A stretch of 18,211 bases of DNA, from the NCBI GenBank assembly GCA_949744025.1, contig CATJWA010000268.1, positions 1 through 18,211 of the forward strand, in the 5' to 3' direction. Source of the stretch: an uncultured Eubacteriales bacterium (GTDB lineage Bacteria > Bacillota > Clostridia > Oscillospirales > Oscillospiraceae). Positions 1 to 6,779 of the stretch are shown one piece after another. Below the pieces are notes generated by a model, which did not search any database, was not told the DNA's origin, and was given only the letters and a program-made list of their open reading frames with translations. The position numbers and the translations under genes were made by a program. Position 1 is the stretch's first letter, and every line of letters starts with the position of its first letter.

Positions 1-214
1 CATGGATGATGTGCCCAACTCCGCAGCCATAAACGAGGCCGTGGAGCTTGCCAAGCGCTATGAAGAGCGCGACACCGCCGCTTTCATAAACGGCGTTTTG
101 GGCAGTTTTGTACGCGGAGAGCTGGGCGAATCCGCCGTCCCAACCGAGGAGCCCGCCGTGACCGGTGAAGCGGACGCAGCCGGCGAGCCGGTCAGTCAAG
201 CGCCGGAGCTTTGA
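1..214 (+). CDS. nusB: NusB transcription antitermination factor, C-terminal end (5' truncated)
   Basis: This is the last 70 or so codons of a gene that enters from the left edge; the first in-frame ATG visible is internal, not the start. The stretch containing AINEAVELAKRY and, shortly after, FINGVLG is the characteristic C-terminal helix pair of NusB, the RNA-binding protein that works with NusE (ribosomal protein S10) in antitermination on rRNA operons. In most NusB proteins the chain ends soon after that second motif. Here about 30 more residues follow, rich in Glu, Ala and Pro and with no predicted fold, an acidic low-complexity tail. NusB upstream of xseA is the usual order in Bacillota. 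Identity is clear from the motifs even though only the end is present; the tail's role is unknown. Confidence 0.88.
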   Translation, partial: MDDVPNSAAINEAVELAKRYEERDTAAFINGVLGSFVRGELGESAVPTEEPAVTGEADAAGEPVSQAPEL

Positions 215-223
215 TTTCAATAC

Positions 224-268
224 AAGGAGAGGGCGCGCCGTAATTGCGCGCCCGTTTTAACGCTTATG
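224..268 (+). promoter_or_regulatory. xseA ribosome binding site separated from its ATG by a hairpin
   Basis: AAGGAGA at 224-230 is the only good Shine-Dalgarno sequence upstream of the xseA ATG at 266, but it is 35 bases away. The hairpin at 231-253 fills most of that gap. If it folds, the effective spacing falls to about 12-13 bases. There is no other in-frame ATG, GTG or TTG between the nusB stop and 266, so the start cannot be moved upstream. The geometry is seen directly; function is inferred. Confidence 0.45.
231..258 (+). terminator. GC-rich hairpin between nusB and xseA
   Basis: A perfect 8-bp stem (231-238 with 246-253, GGGCGCGC/GCGCGCCC) with a 7-nt loop is followed by GTTTT. It lies 16 bases after the nusB stop, so it reads as an intrinsic terminator or attenuator. 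The T-run is short, and xseA starts only 8 bases after it, so partial read-through is likely. It also sits exactly between the Shine-Dalgarno sequence and the start codon of xseA, which allows a translational role instead. Confidence 0.6.
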
Positions 269-1489
269 GGGGAAAACATATTTTCCGTCAGTCAGCTCAA
301 CATCCGCATCCGCGGCCTGCTTGAGAGCGATGAGGCGCTGCAGAGCGTGTGCGTCGCCGGCGAGCTTTCAAACTACAAGGTCTACCCTTCCGGACACCAC
401 TACTTCACGCTTAAGGACGCCGAGAGCAGTATGCGCTGTGTGATGTTCAAATCCGCTGCGTCAAAGCTGCGCTTTCGTCCCGAGAGCGGCATGAGCGTCG
501 TGGCCATGGGACGGGTGGCGGTTTACCTGCGCGACGGGGCCTATCAGCTTTACTGCACCGCCCTCCAGCCCCAAGGTATAGGCGACCTACACGCGGCCTA
601 CGAAAAGCTCAAGGCAAAGCTCAGCGCCGAGGGACTTTTTGACCCCGCGCACAAAAAGCCGATTCCCCGCTTTCCGGCGCGCATAGCGGTGATAACCAGC
701 GGAGCGGGCGCGGCGGTGCGCGATATCATCCGCGTGTCCGGAAAGCGCTGGCCGATGGCGAAAATCATCGTCATGCCCGTGCGCGTGCAGGGTGTCGAGG
801 CTCCTGCCGAGATAACCGGCGCGCTTGCCTACGCCAACCGCTGCAATGTCGCCGACCTCATCATCACCGGACGCGGCGGAGGCAGCATTGAGGACCTTTG
901 GGCTTTCAACGACGAGCGCGTGGCCCGCGCGATATATGACAGTGAGATTCCCATCATCTCCGCCGTCGGCCACGAGCCCGACGTGACGATTGCCGACTAT
1001 GTCGCGGACCTGCGCGCGGCCACGCCGTCCAACGGCGCGGAGCTGGCAGTGCCCGACCAGTCGGAAATGCGCGAGGCCCTGCTCGGCGCGGAAATACGCG
1101 CGCAGCAGGCCGTGCGCAAAAAGCTTGACACACTGCGCCGCGCTCTCAATGAGCTGAGCGGACGGCGCGTTATCCAAAGCCCCACCGGCTACATAGAACA
1201 AAAGCGCATGGAGCTTGACTACATGCGCGCACACCTTGTCTCCGCGGCGGAGAAAACCGTCTCGGGAGCACGGCGCGAGCAGGTGCGCCTTGCCGCCTCG
1301 CTCGACGCGCTCAGCCCGCTTAAGGTACTCGCGCGCGGGTACGCCGTCGCCGTTACGGACACGGGCGCGGCAGTACGCAGTGTCAAATGCGTGGAGGAGG
1401 GCGACTCGCTGAGTCTGAGGCTGCATGACGGCAGTCTGTACTGCCGCGTAGAGGAGAAAAAGGAAAGAACGGAGGAAAGCAATGCCTAA
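266..1489 (+). CDS. xseA: Exodeoxyribonuclease VII large subunit
   Basis: The gene encodes a 407-residue protein, slightly shorter than the 456-residue Escherichia coli protein. The catalytic subunit of exonuclease VII degrades single-stranded DNA from both ends to oligonucleotides and acts in mismatch repair and recombination. The N-terminal ~100 residues form the OB-fold DNA-binding domain, beginning with the family-typical FSVSQLNIRIRGLL. The nuclease core follows, with the hallmark GRGGGSIEDLW at residues 202-212 and a conserved AVGHEPDVTIADYVADLRA stretch. The C-terminal part is helical and holds the region that binds the small subunit. The start at 266 is the only candidate that keeps the conserved N-terminus. 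The end overlaps xseB by 8 bases, so the two subunits are probably translationally coupled. Confidence 0.97.
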   Translation: MGENIFSVSQLNIRIRGLLESDEALQSVCVAGELSNYKVYPSGHHYFTLKDAESSMRCVMFKSAASKLRFRPESGMSVVAMGRVAVYLRDGAYQLYCTALQPQGIGDLHAAYEKLKAKLSAEGLFDPAHKKPIPRFPARIAVITSGAGAAVRDIIRVSGKRWPMAKIIVMPVRVQGVEAPAEITGALAYANRCNVADLIITGRGGGSIEDLWAFNDERVARAIYDSEIPIISAVGHEPDVTIADYVADLRAATPSNGAELAVPDQSEMREALLGAEIRAQQAVRKKLDTLRRALNELSGRRVIQSPTGYIEQKRMELDYMRAHLVSAAEKTVSGARREQVRLAASLDALSPLKVLARGYAVAVTDTGAAVRSVKCVEEGDSLSLRLHDGSLYCRVEEKKERTEESNA

Positions 1490-1715
1490 AAAAGAGCTGT
1501 CGTTTGAGCTTTCGCTCAAGCGCATAGACGAGATAGTCAAAAGCCTTGAAAAGGGCGACGTGGCTCTGGACGAGTCGATGAAGCTGTTCGAGGAGGGTAC
1601 CGCGCTTATCCGCCGCTGCGGCGCGATGCTCGACGAAGCCGAACAGCAGGTCGTGCGGCTGAGAAAGGGCCCCGACGGCGAACCGGAGGAGCTGCCCTTT
1701 GACCAGCAGGAGTAA
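1482..1715 (+). CDS. xseB: Exodeoxyribonuclease VII small subunit
   Basis: A 77-residue acidic helical protein, close to the usual 70-80 residues. The conserved LSFELSLKRIDEIVKSLEKG, followed by LDESMKLFEEG, is the signature of XseB. Several small subunits bind each XseA and are needed for an active, soluble enzyme. The ATG at 1482 follows GGAGG with short spacing and lies within the last codons of xseA. The coding end carries the ribosome binding site of ispA, so the three genes form one coupled cluster. Nothing is missing or unusual. Confidence 0.96.
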   Translation: MPKKELSFELSLKRIDEIVKSLEKGDVALDESMKLFEEGTALIRRCGAMLDEAEQQVVRLRKGPDGEPEELPFDQQE

Positions 1716-1719
1716 AGCC

Positions 1720-2586
1720 ATGAGTCAGGCCGAGGAATATAAGAAGAAGATAGACTCTGCATTGGCGGAATTTTTTCTCCCCGCCGGACTTGCATGGGAC
1801 CGCCTGCGAGAGAGCGAGCGTTACAGCGTCACTGCCGGCGGGAAGCGCCTGCGTCCGATGCTCGTGCTGGAGTTCTGCCGTCTCTGCGGCGGGGACACCG
1901 ACGCGGCCATGCCGGCGGCCTGCGCCGTAGAGCTGCTGCACACCTATTCTCTGATACATGACGACCTGCCCTGCATGGACAACGACGAGCTGCGCCGCGG
2001 CAAGCCCACAAACCATATGGTCTATGGCGTTTGTACAGCCACGCTTGCCGGCGACGCGCTTCAGGCCGACGCCTTTGCCGCGCTGCTTAGCGCTCCCCTT
2101 CCGGCGGAGCGGGTGGTTCGATGCGCGCAGCTTCTTGCCCATGCCGCAGGAAGCATGGGAATGTGCGCGGGGCAGTATTTGGACACCGCCGCGCCGCCAA
2201 GCTCAGGAGACGAAACCTCCCTGCGCCATATCCATTCGCTGAAAACCGGCGCACTCATCAGAGCCGCCTGTCAAATCGGAGTTGCCGCCGCGGGCGGAGC
2301 GGAGCTTCATTTCGCCGCCGCGGGAGATTTCGGTCACGCGCTTGGCATGGCCTTTCAAATACGCGACGACATGCTCGACGCGCAGGGCACGGCCGAACAG
2401 CTCGGCAAAACTGCCGGCTCCGACGCACGCGACGGCAAAACCACCTTTTTCGGCCTTCTCGGTCCCGGCGGCTGCGAGCAGGAGATTATGCGGCTGAGCC
2501 GGCAGGCCAAGCACAGTCTCGCTGCCTTTCAGGACACGGGCTTCCTGTCTCAGCTTACAGACGAGCTGGCCGGCAGAAATAAATAA
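1720..2586 (+). CDS. ispA: Farnesyl diphosphate synthase (geranyltranstransferase)
   Basis: A trans-prenyltransferase of 288 residues that condenses isopentenyl diphosphate with dimethylallyl and geranyl diphosphate to give the C15 precursor of undecaprenyl lipids and quinones. Both Asp-rich motifs that bind the magnesium-diphosphate are present: DDLPCMD at residues 81-87, with the bacterial two-residue expansion, and DDMLD at 216-220. TFFGLLG lies near the C-terminus. I chose the ATG at 1720 because AGGAG (1708-1712) precedes it by 7 bases; a TTG at 1699 would stay in frame but would lie inside xseB with no ribosome binding site. Its product chain length (C15 versus C20) is inferred from similarity to the family. 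dxs, downstream, supplies the same pathway. Confidence 0.95.
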   Translation: MSQAEEYKKKIDSALAEFFLPAGLAWDRLRESERYSVTAGGKRLRPMLVLEFCRLCGGDTDAAMPAACAVELLHTYSLIHDDLPCMDNDELRRGKPTNHMVYGVCTATLAGDALQADAFAALLSAPLPAERVVRCAQLLAHAAGSMGMCAGQYLDTAAPPSSGDETSLRHIHSLKTGALIRAACQIGVAAAGGAELHFAAAGDFGHALGMAFQIRDDMLDAQGTAEQLGKTAGSDARDGKTTFFGLLGPGGCEQEIMRLSRQAKHSLAAFQDTGFLSQLTDELAGRNK

Positions 2587-2636
2587 CTGATTAAATGTTT
2601 AAATATTCACTAAAATATTCGTATATTTTTGTCACG

Positions 2637-2675
2637 AAAATTGCTCCGTTACTGTTGTAATTCGGGGCAATTTTT
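2637..2675 (+). terminator. Hairpin with T-run after ispA
   Basis: A 12-bp stem pairs 2637-2648 with 2663-2674 (one G-T pair). An inner TTAC/GTAA pairing sits in the loop, and the right arm ends in TTTTT. It lies 50 bases past the ispA stop in an AT-rich stretch, as expected for a rho-independent terminator. Because the stem starts with AAAA it is roughly symmetrical, but there is no gene on the other strand here for it to serve. Confidence 0.7.
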
Positions 2676-2683
2676 GCTATTAT
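2655..2683 (+). promoter_or_regulatory. Candidate promoter for dxs
   Basis: TTGTAA (2655-2660) and TATTAT (2678-2683) are separated by exactly 17 bases, a reasonable match to a housekeeping sigma-A promoter. It overlaps the ispA terminator hairpin, and its transcript would begin about 85 bases before dxs. An overlapping TATGAT at 2681 is an alternative -10. The rest of the 2587-2773 gap is AT-rich with no gene. Confidence 0.4.
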
Positions 2684-2773
2684 GATATAAATGGGAGTTA
2701 TGCATATTCACTGGTATAGCTTCCGTTTGAGGGGACAAATTTCCCGACTTTTCCTGACGGAAGGGACAAGAAT

Positions 2774-4633
2774 TTGGATTTATTATCACAAATACACTCC
2801 TCCGCGGACGTGAAAAAGCTTGACCGCAGCCAGCTTGAGCGGCTGTGCGAGGAGCTCCGCGGCGCGATATTGGACGCTGCATCCAAAAACGGAGGTCACC
2901 TGGCCTCGAGCCTCGGGGCCGTCGAGCTGACTGTGGCGCTGCACAGAGTGTACGACACATCGCGCGACAGAATAGTTTTCGACGTCGGCCATCAGTGCTA
3001 CGCGCACAAGATGCTCACGGGACGGCTCGAGCAGTTTGACACCCTGCGCCGCTTCGGCGGGCTGTCCGGTTTTCCCAAGCCCTGCGAGAGCGCGGACGAC
3101 GCCTGTATCTCCGGACACGCCTCAAACTCCATCTCCGTAGCACTTGGCATGGCAAAGGCCAGAACGCTCACCGGCGCGGACTACGCCGTCGCCGCCGTGA
3201 TAGGCGACGGCGCACTGACCGGCGGTCTGGCCTACGAGGGGCTTGCCAACTGCGGCGCCTCCGGCGAGGGCATGGTCATAATCCTCAACGACAACGGCAT
3301 GTCCATTAACTCCAATGTCGGCGCGGTGTCCCGCCTGCTGGCGCGGCAGCGCGTGCGGCCGAGCTATCTGGCTGTCAAGCGGCTGTACCATAAAACCCTC
3401 GGCCGGCTTATCCGCCTGCACAAGCTGGTGCACGGCGTCAAGGAATGGATAAAGGACATGGTTCTTCCGGACACTATATTCGAGGACATGGGCTTTTACT
3501 ACCTCGGCCCGATAGACGGCCATGACATCAAAACCCTCACCCGCGTGATACGCTATGCCCGCGGTCTGAATATTCCCGTACTGGTGCATGTAACCACCAC
3601 AAAGGGTAAGGGCTATGCCCCTGCCGAGGCAAACCCGCAGGCATACCACGGCGTGTCCCCCTTTGACCCCGCGCACGGAGTGGACCTGTCTCACGGCAGC
3701 TCCTTTTCGGAGGTTTTCGGCGAGGAGCTCAGCCGGCTGGCGTCACAGGACGGGCGCATCGTGGCCATAACCGCCGCTATGGCGGACGGCACCGGTTTGA
3801 GCTGGTTTTCCGGGCGCTATCCCGAACGTTTTTTCGATGTGGGCATAGCTGAGGAGCACGCCGCGGCCATGGCCGCGGGAATGGCCGCGCAGGGACTCAA
3901 GCCCGTGTTCGCGGTGTATTCAAGTTTTTTACAGCGCAGCTATGACATGCTTGTGCATGATATCGGCCTCGGCCGTGTGCCGGTGGTACTGGCCGTTGAC
4001 CGCGCCGGCCTCGTCGGAGCCGACGGGGAAACACACCAGGGCAGCTTCGACCTCGGCCTGCTGCGTCAGACGCCGGGCATGACGATATACGCCCCGTCAA
4101 ATTACGCGGAGCTGCGCTCAATGCTGCGCCTTGCGCTGGAATCCAAGGGCCCCGCCGCGGTGCGATACCCCCGCGGCGGCGAGGGCGTACACACACGCGA
4201 TACATCCTCCCTGGCTGAGGCCGTGCTGCGCGATGGGACGGACCTGACCCTGGTCACACACGGAATAATGATAAACGACGCGCTCGCCGCCTCGGTTGAG
4301 CTTGAATCGCTCGGCCTGAGCACACAGCTTATAAAGCTCAACCGCCTTGACGCGGACGAGTTTCCCGTCACGGCGCAGTCCGTGAAAAAAACCGGACGCA
4401 TCATAGTGCTCGAGGAGGTCTGCGCCCACGGCTGCATGGGTCAGGCGCTGCTGGCCTATCTTGCCGAAAACCGAGTTTTTGTGCGCTTTGCCCGCCTTCT
4501 TAACCTTGGCGACGGCGTGGTGGCACACGGCGACGTGGAAACGCTGCGGAGCGTCTGCGGAATAGACGCCGCAGCCGTGGTCAGCGCGGCAAAGCGCGCG
4601 ATGGAGGAAGCAAATGAAAAAGGTAAGGCTTGA
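2774..4633 (+). CDS. dxs: 1-deoxy-D-xylulose-5-phosphate synthase
   Basis: A 619-residue thiamine-diphosphate enzyme that joins pyruvate and glyceraldehyde 3-phosphate in the first step of the MEP isoprenoid pathway; it is cytosolic. Family landmarks occur in order: GGHLASSLGAVELTVAL, DVGHQCYAHK, the thiamine-diphosphate motif beginning GDGALTGG at residues 144-151 and closing with LNDNGMSI, then GPIDGHD. The catalytic Glu in IAEEHAA is near residue 360, and DRAGLVGADGETHQG marks the pyrimidine domain. Length is normal (about 620). The start is a TTG with AAGGGA 7 bases upstream; no ATG or GTG fits the conserved N-terminus. The 3' end overlaps tlyA by 20 bases. With ispA just upstream, the region covers the entry and a middle step of isoprenoid synthesis. 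Confidence 0.97.
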   Translation: MDLLSQIHSSADVKKLDRSQLERLCEELRGAILDAASKNGGHLASSLGAVELTVALHRVYDTSRDRIVFDVGHQCYAHKMLTGRLEQFDTLRRFGGLSGFPKPCESADDACISGHASNSISVALGMAKARTLTGADYAVAAVIGDGALTGGLAYEGLANCGASGEGMVIILNDNGMSINSNVGAVSRLLARQRVRPSYLAVKRLYHKTLGRLIRLHKLVHGVKEWIKDMVLPDTIFEDMGFYYLGPIDGHDIKTLTRVIRYARGLNIPVLVHVTTTKGKGYAPAEANPQAYHGVSPFDPAHGVDLSHGSSFSEVFGEELSRLASQDGRIVAITAAMADGTGLSWFSGRYPERFFDVGIAEEHAAAMAAGMAAQGLKPVFAVYSSFLQRSYDMLVHDIGLGRVPVVLAVDRAGLVGADGETHQGSFDLGLLRQTPGMTIYAPSNYAELRSMLRLALESKGPAAVRYPRGGEGVHTRDTSSLAEAVLRDGTDLTLVTHGIMINDALAASVELESLGLSTQLIKLNRLDADEFPVTAQSVKKTGRIIVLEEVCAHGCMGQALLAYLAENRVFVRFARLLNLGDGVVAHGDVETLRSVCGIDAAAVVSAAKRAMEEANEKGKA

Positions 4634-5417
4634 CCAGCTTATAACCGAGCTCGGCCTTGCGCCCAGCCGCGAGCGGGCCAAGGCCGTGATAATGGCCGGC
4701 GAGGTTTTCGTTGACGGCCAGCGTGTGGACAAGCCAGGCACGGCTGTGGACCCCGAGAAAAAGATAGAGGTCCGCGGCACATCAATGCCCTACGTCTCGC
4801 GCGGCGGGCTGAAGCTGGAAAAGGCGTTGCACGTATTTCCCGTTGCCCCCGCAGACATGACATGCCTTGACTGCGGCGCATCCACCGGCGGCTTTACGGA
4901 CGTTTTGCTCCAAAACGGCGCGCACAGGGTTTACGCAGTGGATGTCGGCTACGGCCAGCTCGCCTGGAGCCTGCGAAGCGACGAACGTGTGGTAAATCTG
5001 GAGCGCACCAACGCGCGGTATCTCACGCGAAGCGAGATACCCGAGGAAATTGACCTTGCTGTCATGGACCTGGCTTTCATCTCTGTACGCCTTGTAATTC
5101 CCTCCGCCGCCGCGCTGCTCAAAGACGGCGGAGATATCATCTGCCTTATAAAGCCTCAGTTCGAGGCCGGCAGGGAGAACGTCGGTAAAAAGGGAGTTGT
5201 GCGCGACGAGCGCGTGCACCTTCAGGTGCTGCGCGACTTTATGGACTTTGTGCCCCGCGCGGGGCTGACTCTCATGGGCCTTGACTACTCCCCCATCAAG
5301 GGCCCCGAGGGTAACATTGAATATCTTGCATGGCTGAAAAAAGGCACGCATCCTGCGCCGGAGACTGACGCTGCGGAAGTCGTCGCAGCCTCTCACGGTA
5401 AGCTTGGAGACCGCTGA
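4614..5417 (+). CDS. tlyA: TlyA family rRNA (cytidine-2'-O)-methyltransferase
   Basis: A 267-residue protein with an N-terminal S4 RNA-binding domain (about residues 3-60; RLDQLITELGLAPSRERA) joined to a FtsJ/RrmJ-type methyltransferase fold. The S-adenosylmethionine-binding loop LDCGASTGGFTD is at residues 85-96. The catalytic Lys-Asp-Lys-Glu set of 2'-O-methyltransferases can be placed at K67, D152, K180 and E236. In mycobacteria TlyA methylates 16S and 23S rRNA and determines capreomycin sensitivity; older annotations call the family hemolysin A. The ATG at 4614 follows GGAGGAA inside the end of dxs, so translation is coupled. The position between dxs and nadK matches other Bacillota. Confidence 0.94.
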   Translation: MKKVRLDQLITELGLAPSRERAKAVIMAGEVFVDGQRVDKPGTAVDPEKKIEVRGTSMPYVSRGGLKLEKALHVFPVAPADMTCLDCGASTGGFTDVLLQNGAHRVYAVDVGYGQLAWSLRSDERVVNLERTNARYLTRSEIPEEIDLAVMDLAFISVRLVIPSAAALLKDGGDIICLIKPQFEAGRENVGKKGVVRDERVHLQVLRDFMDFVPRAGLTLMGLDYSPIKGPEGNIEYLAWLKKGTHPAPETDAAEVVAASHGKLGDR

Positions 5418-5446
5418 ACCCCACAAAGGAGCGTTAGAAACCCGAC

Positions 5447-6310
5447 ATGGATAAAAAAAGAGTTGTGCTGTGCCCAAACCCGTACAAGGACGAGGGGCTG
5501 GAGGTGACGGAGCAGGCCCGCGCGCTGCTTGAAAACGCGGGCTTTGAGGTTTGCATCAGTCCCGAGTATCTGGACGGTGACCTGCTTCTGCCGGCTGAGG
5601 GAGCGGATTTCTGCGCCCTTGAGGATGTGATAGACGGCGCCGAGCTCGTCGTCTCCCTCGGCGGAGACGGAACCATTATGCACACGGCACGGCGTATGAT
5701 AGGCCATCTGGTGCCGATAATCGGCGTCAATTTAGGCACGATAGGCTTCTTAGCCGAGCTTGAGCGCGGCGACATTGCCCGGCTGATAACCGCGGCGCGC
5801 GGCAGCTATACGCCAAGCCCGCGCATGATGCTCGAGGTTGAGCTTGAGCGCGGCGGGGAGATAATATTCTCCGACTACGCTTTAAACGACGTCGCCCTGC
5901 ACGGCATTACGCAGACGATACACATGCTCGCGCGCGGTGACGGTCGGCGTATGCTCGACTTTTCCGGCGACGGGCTCGTTGTCGCCACGCCGACGGGCTC
6001 GACGGCCTACTCCATGTCCGCCGGCGGACCGCTGGTTGAGCCGACAGCGGAAAACCTTATTCTCACGCCAATATGCGCCCACGCTCTGGCCGCACGCTCC
6101 TTCGTGCTCGCGCCCGACCGCGTGGTGACTGTGGACATACGGTGCATCCGCGGCCGTAGCGCGATAATCTCCGTGGACGGCGGGCGCTTCGACGTACACG
6201 ACGGCGACGTACTCCATGTTAAAAAGTCCAGACATCAGACCCTGCTCGCCCATGTCGGCAGCAAGGCGTTTTATGATATAGTCTTTGAGAAATTGGGTGA
6301 GAGAAAATGA
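5447..6310 (+). CDS. nadK: NAD kinase
   Basis: A 287-residue ATP-NAD kinase that makes NADP+, a normal length. The GGDGT diphosphate-binding motif is at residues 72-76. The second conserved block, ALNDVALH followed by GDGLVVATPTGSTAYSMSAGG, forms the substrate site. The N-terminus VVLCPNPYKDEGLEV is the usual Clostridia form, which supports the ATG at 5447. Its ribosome binding site AAAGGAG is about 15 bases away, longer than ideal. The gene ends in an ATGA overlap with argR. NADPH is used by the MEP pathway enzyme Dxr, so clustering with dxs makes metabolic sense, although the order is simply conserved in the class. Confidence 0.96.
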   Translation: MDKKRVVLCPNPYKDEGLEVTEQARALLENAGFEVCISPEYLDGDLLLPAEGADFCALEDVIDGAELVVSLGGDGTIMHTARRMIGHLVPIIGVNLGTIGFLAELERGDIARLITAARGSYTPSPRMMLEVELERGGEIIFSDYALNDVALHGITQTIHMLARGDGRRMLDFSGDGLVVATPTGSTAYSMSAGGPLVEPTAENLILTPICAHALAARSFVLAPDRVVTVDIRCIRGRSAIISVDGGRFDVHDGDVLHVKKSRHQTLLAHVGSKAFYDIVFEKLGERK

Positions 6311-6756
6311 AATCGGCCAGGCAGGAAAAAATTCTCGAGATAATAGAAAAGCACGAGGTTGAGACGCAGAACCAGCTCATGGAGCTGCTCAGGACCGAGG
6401 GCGTAAAGAGCACTCAGGCCACGCTCTCGCGCGACATACGCGACCTGCATCTTGTCAAGGAGCAGGGACCGTCGGGAGTATACCGCTATGTCACAGGCGT
6501 CAAGGACGGATACTCCGATTACGACACGCGCCTGCGCAAAATCTTCCGCGAGAGCGTAGTAAGCTACGCCGTGGCGCAGAACCTTTTAATAATCAAGACC
6601 CTGCCGGGCCTTGCCAATGCCGCGTGCTCGGCGCTCGACAGCATGAGCATCCCGAGTCTTATCGGCAGCATCGCCGGGGACGACACCGCCTTCATCGCCA
6701 TGAAGGACAACTCCTCGGCGGAGCATTTTTACAGAGAGATAGCCAATCTTTTATAA
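6307..6756 (+). CDS. argR: Arginine repressor ArgR (AhrC)
   Basis: A 149-residue hexameric regulator of arginine biosynthesis and catabolism genes. The N-terminal winged helix includes the recognition helix region STQATLSRDIRDL (residues 35-47). After a short linker, the C-terminal oligomerisation and arginine-binding domain carries GSIAGDDT, with the Asp pair at 125-126 that contacts arginine. Length is exactly the family norm. The ATG overlaps the nadK stop as ATGA, implying coupled translation. No ARG-box could be confidently identified in the window, so targets are probably elsewhere. ArgR next to recN is a standard arrangement in Bacillota and does not itself imply a link to repair. Confidence 0.96.
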   Translation: MKSARQEKILEIIEKHEVETQNQLMELLRTEGVKSTQATLSRDIRDLHLVKEQGPSGVYRYVTGVKDGYSDYDTRLRKIFRESVVSYAVAQNLLIIKTLPGLANAACSALDSMSIPSLIGSIAGDDTAFIAMKDNSSAEHFYREIANLL

Positions 6757-6779
6757 AGCCTGCGGGCGGGGTGTGAACT

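Noticed and set aside
587..1795. Long minus-strand open frame across xseA and xseB
   Set aside because: Antisense shadow of GC-rich coding sequence; no ribosome binding site or recognisable domain.
2594..2630. Direct repeat of AAATATTC in the AT-rich gap after ispA
   Set aside because: Only two short copies in an AT-rich stretch; too little to call iterons or binding sites.
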